Source: Spirochaetales bacterium Spiro_05 (GTDB taxonomy: Bacteria; Spirochaetota; Spirochaetia; Sphaerochaetales; Sphaerochaetaceae). Taken from it: 64,000 bases of DNA. Both the position numbers and the translations under genes were made by a program. Positions 9,109 through 18,297 of the stretch are shown in pieces; position 1 is the first letter of the stretch, and every line of letters begins with the position of its first letter. The stretch is taken from NCBI GenBank assembly GCA_001603115.1, contig LVBG01000022.1, forward strand, positions 51,189-115,188, read 5' to 3'. The notes below the pieces were generated by a model that made no database searches, was not told the DNA's origin, and saw only the letters and a list, made by a program, of their open reading frames with translations.

Positions 9109-9282
9109 ATGACTATTCACGAGCAGATTGTCATGCAGTATGAAGCCTATCTTGCAGAGAACCAGAAGTTTACCGAGAAAGGTGTGAAAGTATCAGCAGC
9201 GAGAGCCCGCAAGGCACTTGCCGAAATCGCAAAGCTTTGTAAGGAACGCAGAAAAGAGATTCAGGACGAGAAAGGCGAATAA
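9109..9282 (+). CDS. Small histone H1-like protein
   Basis: This 57-residue basic, helical protein has the block KVSAARARKALAEIAKLCKERRKEI. The spacing of Ala, Arg and Lys resembles the bacterial histone H1-like (Hc1) proteins of Chlamydia and Bacteroidetes, which bind DNA non-specifically. Similarity is by eye, so the name is tentative. ATG 9109 is favoured because GGAGG lies 5 nt upstream; the ATG at 9097 has no ribosome site. The gene is monocistronic: it has its own promoter and a strong terminator directly after it. Confidence 0.6.
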   Translation: MTIHEQIVMQYEAYLAENQKFTEKGVKVSAARARKALAEIAKLCKERRKEIQDEKGE

Positions 9283-9301
9283 CCTTCCACCCCTCATTTC
9301 T

Positions 9302-9330
9302 GGCGTCCTGCAAAGGACGCCCTTTTCTTG
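9302..9330 (+). terminator. Rho-independent terminator
   Basis: GGCGTCCT (9302-9309) pairs with AGGACGCC (9314-9321) around a GCAA tetraloop, followed by CTTTTCTTG. It ends the H1-like gene. Confidence 0.85.
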
Positions 9331-9412
9331 AGATTGCTTTGTTTCTTCTGAGAACTCGTTTACAAGCCATCTGATCATGGCATGGAGAGTATCTTCTTAC
9401 GCTACCAATGGA

Positions 9413-9446
9413 GAAAGCGCCCGAGAATGGGCGCTTTCTTGTGTTT
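9413..9446 (+). terminator. Strong hairpin, terminator-like on the plus strand
   Basis: A perfect 10-bp stem, GAAAGCGCCC (9413-9422) with GGGCGCTTTC (9429-9438), has a 6-nt loop and is followed on the plus strand by TTGTGTTTT. It lies 20 nt beyond the valS stop, but read in the valS direction it lacks a T tract. It may serve both strands or end a short plus-strand RNA (see findings). Confidence 0.6.
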
Positions 9447-9457
9447 TGCGATATGCT

Positions 9458-12112
9458 TTACAGGAACGTCTTGAGCAGCGAGAGGTGTTTTTCACCCTTC
9501 TCGATCTTCTCCTCAAATTCAGCACGCTTGTCTTGCTCCTTCTCGATTGCCTCAGCCTTGGCATTGGCAAGGAACTTCTCGTTGGAAAGCTTAGCAAGCA
9601 CTCCTTCAAGACTCTTTCGGCTCTTCTCGATATCTGAAGCAAGCTTTGCGACTTCCTTCTGCACATCGATGGCCTCACGGACAAAGACAAACATCTCATA
9701 GCCAGTTCCGGCAACGGGGAAGGCAGTGCTGACATCGATGGACCCGGCTGCATCCACTTCCAGCGAAGAGGCTCCCACAAACGAAGCGATCAGGCTCTTT
9801 TGCTCCTCAAAGAATGAGGTGGCAAAGAAGGAGTTGTCCACCTTGATGACCACACGAATCTTCTTCTCAGCTCCGATTCCCAGGTCTGAACGCACTGCAC
9901 GCAGGCTGGTGACGGCTTCCTGCATCCTCGCAACAAAGGCGGCGTCCTCTCCCGCCTCATGGGCTTTGGCATAACGAGGATAGCTGCTGTCGATCAGGAG
10001 GTCGTGAACATTGGGGAGCTTCTGATAGATCTCCTCACTGATGAAAGAGGCGAAGGGATGCATCAGACGCATGGATTGGGCAAGCAGATCGAGCAGCAGG
10101 GTAACCTGACGGGCTTTCTCCCCTTCTTTCTCACTGTAGAGACCACGCTTGGCGCTTTCCACATACCAGTCACAGAAATCGTTCCAGAAGAAGTCATAGA
10201 TTGCCTGGGCACCATCATTGAACTTGTAGTTCTCCATAGCCACCTGCATCTTCCGGGCTGCCTCGTTGAGCTGATGGTAGATCCACTTGTCCATGGTGGT
10301 GCGTTCAATCGAAGCAACATCGCCCAGTTCCACACCCTCAAGGTTCATGAGCAAGAAGCGTGCGGCATTCCAAACCTTGTTGGCAAAGCGGGAACCCAGC
10401 TTGAAGCTGTCCATGTCGATGAGAATGTCCTGTCCCTGGGTTGCCATGTAACAGAGGGTGAACTTCATCGCATCAGCACCGTAGCTCTGCACAACCTCCA
10501 AGGGGTCGATGCCGTTGCCAAGGCTCTTGCTCATCTTCCTGCCCTGCTTGTCCCTGACCAAGCCGGTGATGTAGATGTCGCGGAAGGGAACCTCTCCCAT
10601 GAATTCAAGGCTTGCCATGATCATGCGCGATACCCAGAAGAAGATGATGTCATAGCCGGTGACCAGGGTGCTGGTGGGGAAAAAGCGTGCAAGGTCTGCA
10701 GTTTTCTCAGGCCAGCCAAGGGTGCTGAAGGGCCAGAGCCAGGAACTGAACCATGTATCGAGCACATCCGTTTCCTGGACAAGATTGGAACTCTTGCACG
10801 AGGGGCAGGAGGTGGGATCGTGCCGTTCCACAATGATCTGGTGGCAATCCTGGCACTCCCAGACGGGAATGCGGTGCCCCCACCAGAGCTGGCGGCTGAT
10901 GCACCAGTCGTGGATGTTCTCCAGCCAGTGGGTGTAGGTATTCTCCCAACGTTTGGGATAGAAGACAACCTCCCCATTCTTCCATGCAGCAAGGGCCTTG
11001 TCTGCCATGCCTTGCATGCGGACAAACCATTGGTTGGAGAGATAGGGCTCGATGACGGTGTGACAGCGGTAACAGTGTCCGACATCGTGGTTGTGCACCG
11101 TCTCTTTGACCAAGAAGCCACCTTCCCTGAGGTCGGCTACTACCAAGGGTCTTGCATCTATTGCTCCGATGTTGCGGTACTTCTCGGGGCAGTTCTCATT
11201 GAGTGTTCCATCCGGGTTGAGCACATTGAGCTTTTCCAGGTTGTGGCGCATACCGCACTGCCAGTCGTTGGGGTCGTGGGCGGGGGTGATCTTGACCATG
11301 CCGGTACCGAAGCTCTTGTCGACAAAGCTGTCTGCGATGATGGGGATTTTGCGGCCGGTGAGCGGCAGGTCGAGCAGTGTTCCCAGCAAGTGGGTATAGC
11401 GCTCATCCTCAGGATTGACCGCAACCGCAACGTCGCCGAACATCGTCTCGGGACGGGTGGTTGCTACGGTGATGAATCCACTTCCGTCACTGTAGGGGTA
11501 TTTCACCTCGTAGAGGAAACCTCCCAGATTCTGATACTCAACCTCATCGTCGGCCAAAGCCGTACCGCACTTGGGACAGTAGTTGACCAGATACTCACCC
11601 TTGTAGATGAGACCGCGTTCATACAAGGTGACAAAGCTTTCGCGCACAGCTTGGCTCAGGCCCTCGTCCATGGTGAACCGTTCGTGCTCCCAGTCACAGG
11701 AACATCCGATCTTCTGCAGCTGTTGCTTGATGATGGAGTGGTGTTTCTCTTTCACCTGCCAGGTCCGCTCCAAGAAGCGATCTCGGCCGAGGTCTTGGCG
11801 GCGGAGGCCTTCCTTTGCTATCTGCCGCTCCACCACATTTTGGGTGGCAATGCCTGCATGGTCGGTACCCGGGACCCAAAGGGTCGGACGGCCGGTCATG
11901 CGGTAATAGCGGGTAAGAACATCCTGAAGCGAGTTGTTCAGCGCATGCCCCATGTGGAGGATTCCGGTAACATTCGGAGGAGGCATCACTACCGTAAACG
12001 GCTCGTCTGTACCATCCTTCGGTCGAAACAGACCATTGTCCAACCATGTCTGGTAGATGCGATCCTCAAACTCCTTGGGATCATAGGCCTTCGTCAACTC
12101 GACAGCCTTCAT
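9458..12112 (-). CDS. valS: Valine-tRNA ligase
   Basis: The 884-residue class I synthetase charges tRNA-Val. Seen in order are the HIGH-type motif in PPNVTGILHMGHAL (about residue 45), the editing domain with TTRPETMFGD, two Cys pairs (YCPKCG and CQDC/CPSC), the KMSKS loop in GRKMSKSLGNG, an anticodon-binding region, and a C-terminal coiled coil rich in Lys and Glu. Length is normal for bacterial ValRS. ATG 12112 has GGAGG upstream; a longer frame to 12148 does not add conserved sequence. It is transcribed alone, after the terminator that closes the sigma/anti-sigma operon. Confidence 0.97.
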   Translation of the reverse strand: MKAVELTKAYDPKEFEDRIYQTWLDNGLFRPKDGTDEPFTVVMPPPNVTGILHMGHALNNSLQDVLTRYYRMTGRPTLWVPGTDHAGIATQNVVERQIAKEGLRRQDLGRDRFLERTWQVKEKHHSIIKQQLQKIGCSCDWEHERFTMDEGLSQAVRESFVTLYERGLIYKGEYLVNYCPKCGTALADDEVEYQNLGGFLYEVKYPYSDGSGFITVATTRPETMFGDVAVAVNPEDERYTHLLGTLLDLPLTGRKIPIIADSFVDKSFGTGMVKITPAHDPNDWQCGMRHNLEKLNVLNPDGTLNENCPEKYRNIGAIDARPLVVADLREGGFLVKETVHNHDVGHCYRCHTVIEPYLSNQWFVRMQGMADKALAAWKNGEVVFYPKRWENTYTHWLENIHDWCISRQLWWGHRIPVWECQDCHQIIVERHDPTSCPSCKSSNLVQETDVLDTWFSSWLWPFSTLGWPEKTADLARFFPTSTLVTGYDIIFFWVSRMIMASLEFMGEVPFRDIYITGLVRDKQGRKMSKSLGNGIDPLEVVQSYGADAMKFTLCYMATQGQDILIDMDSFKLGSRFANKVWNAARFLLMNLEGVELGDVASIERTTMDKWIYHQLNEAARKMQVAMENYKFNDGAQAIYDFFWNDFCDWYVESAKRGLYSEKEGEKARQVTLLLDLLAQSMRLMHPFASFISEEIYQKLPNVHDLLIDSSYPRYAKAHEAGEDAAFVARMQEAVTSLRAVRSDLGIGAEKKIRVVIKVDNSFFATSFFEEQKSLIASFVGASSLEVDAAGSIDVSTAFPVAGTGYEMFVFVREAIDVQKEVAKLASDIEKSRKSLEGVLAKLSNEKFLANAKAEAIEKEQDKRAEFEEKIEKGEKHLSLLKTFL

Positions 12113-12162
12113 ATCGTTGCCTCCTAACGGGAAAAAGAGTCTACCCATAGTAGCAAAATAGG

Positions 12163-12191
12163 AAAGGCTCTACAAGTCAATGTAGAGCCTT
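12163..12191 (-). terminator. Terminator after the anti-sigma gene
   Basis: AAGGCTCTACA and TGTAGAGCCTT form an 11-bp stem with a 6-nt loop. On the minus strand it is followed by TCCTATTTT, so it fits the end of the cysS/sigma/anti-sigma transcript. Confidence 0.75.
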
Positions 12192-12217
12192 CACACATGA
12201 GAGCGAGAGGAAAAACC

Positions 12218-12754
12218 TTATTCGAGAGGAGTCACCGCCTTCACTTCCAGCTTCACGGCATACCCCATTGCGTCGAGATGCTGAACAATTTGTTCAAGAC
12301 TGAACATATCGAGAGAAGGTTTCTGTACTTCGGTCACCTGCCGAATGTGAGCACTATCGATGGGGGAAGCAACCCCAGGAAGGATTTCCTGTCCCTGCTG
12401 GGGATTGGTCCCGAAGAGAACAAACGCACCAATGAAAACCACGACAAACGCTGCAGCACTGGTGATCAGTGCAGGAACAAGCTTGACCTGGATCTTTTTG
12501 CGAAAAATATGCATCTTCTTATTCGTAGAAGGAAACCGTGTTTTCTCAAAGTAAGCAAACACCCTCTCCTGCCGCGCCTTGATTTCGCTGTCGCCGAGTC
12601 GCGCATCCACCAGTTTCTGATGGAGGGAACGCAGCTGTTCCAGCCTCTGGCGACAAGCATTGCAGTACCCCAGGTGTTCTTGGACTTGCGTCCTCCAGGG
12701 TTCTTGCAACTCATCGTCAAGATAGGTATTCAACAGTTCATCATCAACACACAT
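12218..12754 (-). CDS. Zinc-finger anti-sigma factor
   Basis: The 178-residue protein has an N-terminal ZAS-type domain: a short helical start, then HLGYCNACRQRLEQL, giving the H-x3-C-x2-C zinc ligands (about residues 27-34). A cytoplasmic helical linker leads to one membrane segment (about residues 95-115) and a short outside domain. Such proteins hold the partner ECF sigma factor at the membrane until a signal triggers release. The gene begins 3 nt after the sigma gene and is surely its partner. The sensed stress cannot be read from the sequence. Confidence 0.85.
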   Translation of the reverse strand: MCVDDELLNTYLDDELQEPWRTQVQEHLGYCNACRQRLEQLRSLHQKLVDARLGDSEIKARQERVFAYFEKTRFPSTNKKMHIFRKKIQVKLVPALITSAAAFVVVFIGAFVLFGTNPQQGQEILPGVASPIDSAHIRQVTEVQKPSLDMFSLEQIVQHLDAMGYAVKLEVKAVTPLE

Positions 12755-12757
12755 GCG

Positions 12758-13276
12758 CTACTCCTGGCTGAGAATCGACTCAAGCATTTTTCGTGCCCGA
12801 TAGACTCGTACCTTTACGTTACTTTCGGAAATATGCAGCACCTGGGCGATCTGTTTGTAATCCATGTCCGTGTACTCTTTCATCACGATGACCAAGCGGA
12901 ACTTCTCAGGAAGCTGATCAATCGCCTCCTGTACGAGTTTGCGGGTTTCCTTCTCCATCAAGACCTGTGATCCATCGGAAGTGTTGGAGTGGTTGGCGGG
13001 CATCTTTTTCAGTTTTTCCACCATGCCCTGCTCCCGGGCCTTCCGCTTCACTTGGTTGATGGCAAGGTTTTTCGACACCCGGATCAGCCAGTACTTGGCA
13101 TCATCGAGGGTGGCAAACTCCATCCCCTTGTCAAAAAACCGGATGAAAGCCTCCTGACAAATCTCCTCGGCAAGATCCTGATTATTGGTGACGTGGTACA
13201 CCACGCGCATCAGTATCGGGAATACTTCCTCGTATACTTGCTTGAACGCTCGCTCATCGTTGCTCTGTATTTCCAT
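12758..13276 (-). CDS. ECF RNA polymerase sigma factor
   Basis: The 172-residue protein has sigma region 2 (LAEEICQEAFIRFFDKG, then AKYWLIRVSKNLAINQ) and region 4 (FRLVIVMKEYTDMDYKQIAQVLHISESNVKVRVYRARKML split over the DNA-binding helix-turn-helix). Region 3 is absent, as in ECF factors. It directs polymerase to a stress regulon under control of the anti-sigma factor encoded just downstream. It lies 27 nt after cysS on the same strand and may be cotranscribed. GTAAC and GTT elements in the short gap could be an autoregulatory ECF promoter, but this is weak. Confidence 0.92.
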   Translation of the reverse strand: MEIQSNDERAFKQVYEEVFPILMRVVYHVTNNQDLAEEICQEAFIRFFDKGMEFATLDDAKYWLIRVSKNLAINQVKRKAREQGMVEKLKKMPANHSNTSDGSQVLMEKETRKLVQEAIDQLPEKFRLVIVMKEYTDMDYKQIAQVLHISESNVKVRVYRARKMLESILSQE

Positions 13277-13303
13277 AACGTTAACAACTCACCAGTAACC
13301 AAG

Positions 13304-14719
13304 TTACATCTTTTTTTCCAAAGAGCTTCCCGAGGGTGTGTCTTTGACCAGGTACCCCATTGCGTCCAATTCCGAACGCAAAGAGTCTGCCAGTGCCCAA
13401 TTCTTCTCCTTTTTAGCCTGCACTCGCTTCAGAAGCAAGGCCTCGGCCTCAGGAGGGAAGGTCTCTTTCTCAGGGGCGGTGATCGAGGACAACCTCAGAC
13501 CAAACACCTGATCGAAAAGAAGCACAAGCGAGTACTTCTCATCAGAACTGAGCCTATCATCCTTGAGCACTCCCCACAAGTCTGCAAGCGCACGGGGAGT
13601 ATTGAGATCATTCTGGATATGTTCCATGAATGCTCGTTGGGAGGAAAGTGCATGTTCTGATGCAAGTGTCACCTGTTTCGCCCCATCCTTGAGCAGGTTC
13701 TGGACGCGATCATAGACATTGGTTCGGGCGGTTCGGGCGGTCGAGAGGGAGTCAAAGTTGAACTTCAGCTGGCTCCTGTAATGGCCGCCGAGACAGAAAT
13801 AACGGTAATCCATGGGATCGAAGCCTTTGCTCTTCAGCAGGCTGAGGGTAAGGAACTCTCCCTTGCTCTTGCTCATCTTGCCTGTCTCATCAAGCAGGAA
13901 CTCCCCATGCATCCAATACTTCACCCAAGGTTTTCCGGTTGCAGCCTCACTTTGGGCGATCTCATTGGTATGGTGGACCGGAATGGCATCGATGCCACCG
14001 CAGTGGATGTCGAACGATTCACCAAGGTAGTGCATGCTCATCGCCGAACACTCGATGTGCCAACCCGGGAACCCCCTGCCCCAGGGAGAGGGCCACATCA
14101 TGGCCTGTTCGCCATGCTTGCTGTTGGTGAACCAGAGCACAAAATCCTTGCTGTTGCGCTTGTTGTCGTCAGCCTCGACATCTTCCCGCACGGCAGTGCG
14201 CAGGGATTCGAGATCCAGACGGGCAAGCTTGCCGTAGTCGGGGATGGAGTCGATGCTGAAGTAGACATTGCCCCCGCTGATATAGGTGTGCCCACCCTCC
14301 TCCAGCCTCTTGATCAGGGCGATCATCTGCTGGATGTGGTCGGTTGCCTTGCATACGGTCGAGGGACGAATCATATTCAACTCATCATAGTCTTTGAAAA
14401 ATGCATCGGTGTAGTAGGAAGCAATCTCCCAGACCGTACGGTTGGTCTTGTGGGCCATGTGCTCGAGCTTGTCCTCCCCATCATCACCATCACCGGTAAG
14501 GTGACCGACATCGGTGATGTTCATGACATGGTTGACGGAAAAGCCACTGAGCTGAAGCACCCGCTTCAGAAGGTCCTCAAACAGAAAGGTTCTGAGATTG
14601 CCGATATGTGCGTAGTTGTAGACCGTTGGGCCACAGGAGTAGAGACCGACCTGCTGGTCATCCAGCGGCACAAACTCCTCGACACAACGGTTCATCGTAT
14701 TATAGAGAAGGACAGGCAT
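13304..14719 (-). CDS. cysS: Cysteine-tRNA ligase
   Basis: The 471-residue class I synthetase charges tRNA-Cys. Visible are the zinc/HIGH region CGPTVYNYAHIGNLRT, the WHIECSAMS segment, the DIHCGGID zinc site with HHTNEIAQ, and the KMSKS loop GKMSKSKGEF. C-terminal helices complete a normal-length enzyme. ATG 14719 is preceded by GGAGCTCTCA; the 43 upstream codons in frame are not conserved and run into the murB promoter. It is divergent from murB with only a 51-bp gap and leads into the ECF sigma gene. Confidence 0.97.
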   Translation of the reverse strand: MPVLLYNTMNRCVEEFVPLDDQQVGLYSCGPTVYNYAHIGNLRTFLFEDLLKRVLQLSGFSVNHVMNITDVGHLTGDGDDGEDKLEHMAHKTNRTVWEIASYYTDAFFKDYDELNMIRPSTVCKATDHIQQMIALIKRLEEGGHTYISGGNVYFSIDSIPDYGKLARLDLESLRTAVREDVEADDNKRNSKDFVLWFTNSKHGEQAMMWPSPWGRGFPGWHIECSAMSMHYLGESFDIHCGGIDAIPVHHTNEIAQSEAATGKPWVKYWMHGEFLLDETGKMSKSKGEFLTLSLLKSKGFDPMDYRYFCLGGHYRSQLKFNFDSLSTARTARTNVYDRVQNLLKDGAKQVTLASEHALSSQRAFMEHIQNDLNTPRALADLWGVLKDDRLSSDEKYSLVLLFDQVFGLRLSSITAPEKETFPPEAEALLLKRVQAKKEKNWALADSLRSELDAMGYLVKDTPSGSSLEKKM

Positions 14720-14735
14720 TGAGAGCTCCTTTAGG

Positions 14736-14764
14736 TTGCCCACCCCAGAAAAAGGGGGTAAGAT
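14736..14764 (+). promoter_or_regulatory. murB promoter, leaderless type
   Basis: TTGCCC (14736-14741), 17 nt, TAAGAT (14759-14764), then 6 nt to the murB ATG. Transcription should begin at or within a base of the start codon. Confidence 0.6.
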
Positions 14765-14770
14765 GTCTCC

Positions 14771-15688
14771 ATGCCTACCAATGTACGCAATAGCGGTGAA
14801 AAAATCAACCTTGACCAACTGCTCCTGAAGCAGGTTCCGCTTGCCCAATATTCAAGCATCCATACAGGAGGCGTAGCCGATTTGGCTGCCTATCCTTCCG
14901 ATTTTGAGGAGCTGAGAGAGCTTTTGGACTACGCGAGGGAGAACAAGCTTCCCATTACCGTGCTGGGGGGAGGCACCAACAGCCTGATCAGCGACGAAGG
15001 CATTGAAGGGCTGACCATCATCACCAGCCACCTCAAGCGGCGCCATGTCCAAGGAGAGATGTTCTGCGTCCGCTGCGGCCTCGGCCTCGATCGTGCCATC
15101 GATCTTGCCATCGAGGATGGCCTGACGGGACTTGAGCTTTTGGGAGGGCTGCCTGGTACCGTCGGCGGAGCCATCCACGGCAACAGCAGCGCCCATGGAA
15201 CCAGCATCTCCGACCTCCTCTACTATGTCGACTACATGACCTTTGATGGAAAACTCCATCGCAAGCAGATTCACCTTGATGAGTTCAGCTATCGCCGCTC
15301 CCCTTTCACCGACCGGCATGACATCATCCTCTATGAGGCAGGTTTCCGTCTCTATCCCACCACACAAACCAGCGAAGCCCGCAAGAAGAAGGACGAGGTC
15401 AAGCACAGGCGCAAGACAAACGGCCAGTATGACAATCCCAGCATCGGAAGCATTTTCGTCAACCCAGAAGGATACAAGGCAGGAGCTCTCATCGAACAGT
15501 GCAACCTGAAAGGATACTCCATCGGGGGGGCTCAGATATCCCATCGGCATGCCAACATGATCATAAACTCCAATGCCAAGGCGACCAGCAGCGACATCAA
15601 AGCCCTGATCGAACATGTCAGGCAAGAGGTGCAACAGCAATTCCAGATCACCTTGGTCGAGGAGATCCAGTATCTCGGCCGGTGGTGA
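14771..15688 (+). CDS. murB: UDP-N-acetylenolpyruvoylglucosamine reductase
   Basis: The 305-residue flavoenzyme reduces UDP-GlcNAc-enolpyruvate to UDP-MurNAc with NADPH in peptidoglycan synthesis. It shows the FAD-binding loop VLGGGTNSLISDEG, the GLPGTVGGAIHGNSSAHG segment, the YRRSPF motif, the SIGSIFVNP catalytic Ser region and GAQISHRHANMIIN near the C-terminus. It is of the shorter type-II-like length. There is no good Shine-Dalgarno; a promoter ends 6 nt before the ATG, so translation is probably leaderless. The 3' end overlaps the next, convergent gene by 41 nt. Confidence 0.95.
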   Translation: MPTNVRNSGEKINLDQLLLKQVPLAQYSSIHTGGVADLAAYPSDFEELRELLDYARENKLPITVLGGGTNSLISDEGIEGLTIITSHLKRRHVQGEMFCVRCGLGLDRAIDLAIEDGLTGLELLGGLPGTVGGAIHGNSSAHGTSISDLLYYVDYMTFDGKLHRKQIHLDEFSYRRSPFTDRHDIILYEAGFRLYPTTQTSEARKKKDEVKHRRKTNGQYDNPSIGSIFVNPEGYKAGALIEQCNLKGYSIGGAQISHRHANMIINSNAKATSSDIKALIEHVRQEVQQQFQITLVEEIQYLGRW

Positions 15689-16700
15689 AGCGGTAGAGAA
15701 TGCGCAACTGATTCGGATGGGAAAGCAGTTGGAATTCCACAGCCCCTTGCGCCAACTCCAGATGATACGAGAGTCCTTCTTTGGAGTACTCAACAAAGGA
15801 TGTCCCGCTTCCCAGCCGCACATGCATCCCTCTGCTGATCCGGTATCCCATTTCAAGGGTAATCTTGTTTGAGGTGAGACTGAGCAAAATCTTCTGTTCA
15901 GTCCGTATCCCCACACCCCGTTTTTGCTGCCAGCTCAACAAGAGATCACACCCAGAGAAGTGATAGGCGAGTCGAGAGACATAGGTATGCTCCAGCTGTT
16001 GCGTCTCTCCCCCGAACAGGGGTCGTGGTCCAAGCTTGCTGGATGCATTCCACACAATGTGCAGATTGCTCAGATCGCACGTAAGCCCATAGGAACTGGA
16101 GCGCTGCCACGTATGGTCATCGAAAACCTGACTATAGGTGAACGGACCAAGGCTAAGGGAGAACGAGGAGGCGAGGCGCAAACCTTGAGAGGGGGAGAAA
16201 GAGGGTGTGAAAGAGAGCGATGCAAGCGTTTGTGTTTCATGAAACGAGAAAAGGAAGGTCGTTCCTTGCATCGTACGTTGGTAGGGTATGTACAGATTCC
16301 CAAGTGCCAGCGATCCCATGTCGAGCAGTGCAAATGCGCATTTGGGCCACTGCCCTACCAAACCTCTTTTGTCTCTCCCCGCTGTGACAAAGCTCAGGCT
16401 GTGAGAGCCATGCGATAGGCTGACCGACTCCCATGTCCTGTTCTCAAGCAAGGGAAAAACCGAACCCAAATCACGGGATGAGGCTGTCACCCCCCAGTTT
16501 CCGGACCGATAGCTCAGGCGCTTCACATCCAGATTTACCTCACCTTGCCTCATATCCAAACCAAGCGAAATGGATTGCTCATCCTCCTGCATCGAGAGCC
16601 TGAGCATGTGCGCTTTGGGATCTGCTTGCAGTGTCCAAAGCGCTTTGGCAGGCAGGGAGCACACACAGGCCAAGAGCAGAAGCGGAAACACTACCTTCAT
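15648..16700 (-). CDS. Exported beta-rich protein of unknown function
   Basis: A signal peptide (about residues 1-20, ending LPAKA-LW) leads a 330-residue domain made almost wholly of alternating polar/hydrophobic strands with many aromatic residues and Ser-rich turns. This is the look of an outer-membrane beta barrel or a beta-sandwich surface protein. A strand-like run continues to within about 10 residues of the C-terminus, but the end itself (TGSPRPR) is not a classical barrel closing strand. No family was recognised. The gene is monocistronic, with a convergent overlap of 41 nt with murB. Confidence 0.55.
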   Translation of the reverse strand: MKVVFPLLLLACVCSLPAKALWTLQADPKAHMLRLSMQEDEQSISLGLDMRQGEVNLDVKRLSYRSGNWGVTASSRDLGSVFPLLENRTWESVSLSHGSHSLSFVTAGRDKRGLVGQWPKCAFALLDMGSLALGNLYIPYQRTMQGTTFLFSFHETQTLASLSFTPSFSPSQGLRLASSFSLSLGPFTYSQVFDDHTWQRSSSYGLTCDLSNLHIVWNASSKLGPRPLFGGETQQLEHTYVSRLAYHFSGCDLLLSWQQKRGVGIRTEQKILLSLTSNKITLEMGYRISRGMHVRLGSGTSFVEYSKEGLSYHLELAQGAVEFQLLSHPNQLRILYRFTTGRDTGSPRPR

Positions 16701-16829
16701 GATGGGAAAAGAACTACCTCTTCCTTTTTTGCTTCATGTTGATTATTCCGTCCAATAGTGCTTTAATGTCTTGGTATCATCCAACTACACATTCATACCA
16801 TATCGAATGAGAAACATTAGGAGACATGC

Positions 16830-18167
16830 ATGGTAATTTTGACCTTGAACTGTGGCAGCTCGTCTGCCAAGTACCAAGTCTATGACTGGAAGAACAAGGA
16901 TATTCTCGCTGTCGGTGTTGTCGAACGCATTGGCCTAGAGTATTCCACCATCGAGCACAAAGCAAACGGAAAGGAGGAGTACCACGCAGAGTTCTCCTCA
17001 CCCACCCACAAGGAAGCCATCGAGCTCATCATCAGGATGCTGCTTGACGACGAGTACGGTGTGATCGGCGACCTGAAGGAAATCGGGGCTGTCGGGCACA
17101 GGGTGCTCCATGGCGGAGAAGTCTTCAAGAAGTCCGAGTTGGTCACTGACGAAGTCATCGAGCAGCTGAAGAAGGTCATCCCCCTCGGCCCGCTTCACAT
17201 GCCGGCCAACATCATGGGCATCGAGGCAGCCCGCAAGGCTATGCCTGATGTACCGCAAGCCATCATTCTTGACACTGCATGGCACCAGACCATGCCCGAA
17301 GCCGCTTTCATGTATGCAGTCCCCTATGAGTGGTATTCCAAATACAACGTACGCAGATACGGCTTCCACGGAACCAGCCACCTCTACTGTGCAAAGCGTG
17401 CAGCAGTTCTGCTGGGCAAAGAGAACAAGGACACCAACGTCATCATCTGCCATATCGGCAATGGTGCCTCCATCTGTGCAGTGAAAGACGGTGTGTGCGT
17501 AGACACCTCCATGGGGCTCACCCCGCTTGAGGGTCTGGTCATGGGTTCACGCTCGGGCGACATCGACCCTGCCATCATCCCCTACATGATGGAAAATACC
17601 GGAATGAGTGCCAAGGAGATGGACACCGCCCTGAACAAGAAGAGCGGATTGATCGGCCTCTGCGGCAAGAGTGACCGCCGTGACGTGCTCAAGGCAAGTC
17701 AGGAAGGTGACAAGAAGGCCCAGCTCGCCATTGATATGGAGTGCAGGAGGATCGCCAAGTACATCGGTGGGTATGCCACCCTGCTTGGAGGCAAGCTTGA
17801 TGCTGTTGTCTTCACTGCTGGTGTCGGTGAGATGGCCCGCCACATCCGTAAGGGTGCTTGCCAGGGACTCGAGGCTATCGGAGCCCACCTGGACCTTCAC
17901 AAGAATGAAGTCTGTTTCAGCCGCAATGGTGAGTTTGAGATCAGCACCGACGACTCGAAGGTGAAGATCCTGGTCATTCCCACCGATGAGGAGCTGGTCA
18001 TGACCGAGGACGCATATGCCCTGATGAACGGCACCTATGATGTCCACACCAACTTCCACTACACCTTCGAAGACAAGGAGTATGTGAACAAGGGTCGTGA
18101 ACGGGATCTGCAGAAGAACATCGAGAAGAACCCCGAGCTTGCCACTCTTCTTGTTTTCAAGAACTAG
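16830..18167 (+). CDS. ackA: Acetate kinase
   Basis: The 445-residue ASKHA enzyme converts acetyl phosphate and ADP to acetate and ATP, the main substrate-level phosphorylation step in acetate-forming fermentation. It begins with the phosphate-binding [11 protein letters not shown], has [10 protein letters not shown] with the catalytic Arg/His, [19 protein letters not shown] and a late FTAGVGE adenosine motif. It is longer than typical AckA (about 400) because of a C-terminal tail. AGGAG lies 6 nt before ATG 16830. No pta gene is adjacent, and it is followed by a clear terminator. Confidence 0.96.
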   Translation: MVILTLNCGSSSAKYQVYDWKNKDILAVGVVERIGLEYSTIEHKANGKEEYHAEFSSPTHKEAIELIIRMLLDDEYGVIGDLKEIGAVGHRVLHGGEVFKKSELVTDEVIEQLKKVIPLGPLHMPANIMGIEAARKAMPDVPQAIILDTAWHQTMPEAAFMYAVPYEWYSKYNVRRYGFHGTSHLYCAKRAAVLLGKENKDTNVIICHIGNGASICAVKDGVCVDTSMGLTPLEGLVMGSRSGDIDPAIIPYMMENTGMSAKEMDTALNKKSGLIGLCGKSDRRDVLKASQEGDKKAQLAIDMECRRIAKYIGGYATLLGGKLDAVVFTAGVGEMARHIRKGACQGLEAIGAHLDLHKNEVCFSRNGEFEISTDDSKVKILVIPTDEELVMTEDAYALMNGTYDVHTNFHYTFEDKEYVNKGRERDLQKNIEKNPELATLLVFKN

Positions 18168-18186
18168 GACAAGCACCTCCTTCAGA

Positions 18187-18217
18187 CAGGACGCCTTTGG
18201 GCGTCCTGTTTGCGTCT
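18187..18217 (+). terminator. ackA terminator
   Basis: CAGGACGCC (18187-18195) pairs with GGCGTCCTG (18200-18208) around TTTG, followed by TTTGCGTCT. Confidence 0.85.
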
Positions 18218-18229
18218 GACGCACAAAAC

Positions 18230-18249
18230 TGTGAGGAATGTGTGAAAAT
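18230..18249 (+). promoter_or_regulatory. Pho-box-like direct repeat before phoB
   Basis: The sequence has two TGTGA elements 11 bp apart and matches the box before phoR (25498-25517) at 14 of 20 positions. It ends 12 nt before the predicted -35 box, exactly the spacing seen at phoR. A PhoB binding site is inferred. Confidence 0.45.
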
Positions 18250-18261
18250 GCGGCTCCCCTC

Positions 18262-18291
18262 TTGCCTAGCGGGGACCTTGTGGACTACGGT
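18262..18291 (+). promoter_or_regulatory. phoB promoter, leaderless type
   Basis: TTGCCT (18262-18267), 18 nt, TACGGT (18286-18291), then 6 nt to the ATG. Confidence 0.5.
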
Positions 18292-18297
18292 TTTGGC

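Noticed and set aside
9959..12127. 722-codon plus-strand open frame opposite valS
   Set aside because: The valS motifs on the other strand are unambiguous; this frame is a composition effect.
13781..14722. 313-codon plus-strand open frame inside cysS
   Set aside because: Antisense to conserved synthetase motifs; no start signals.
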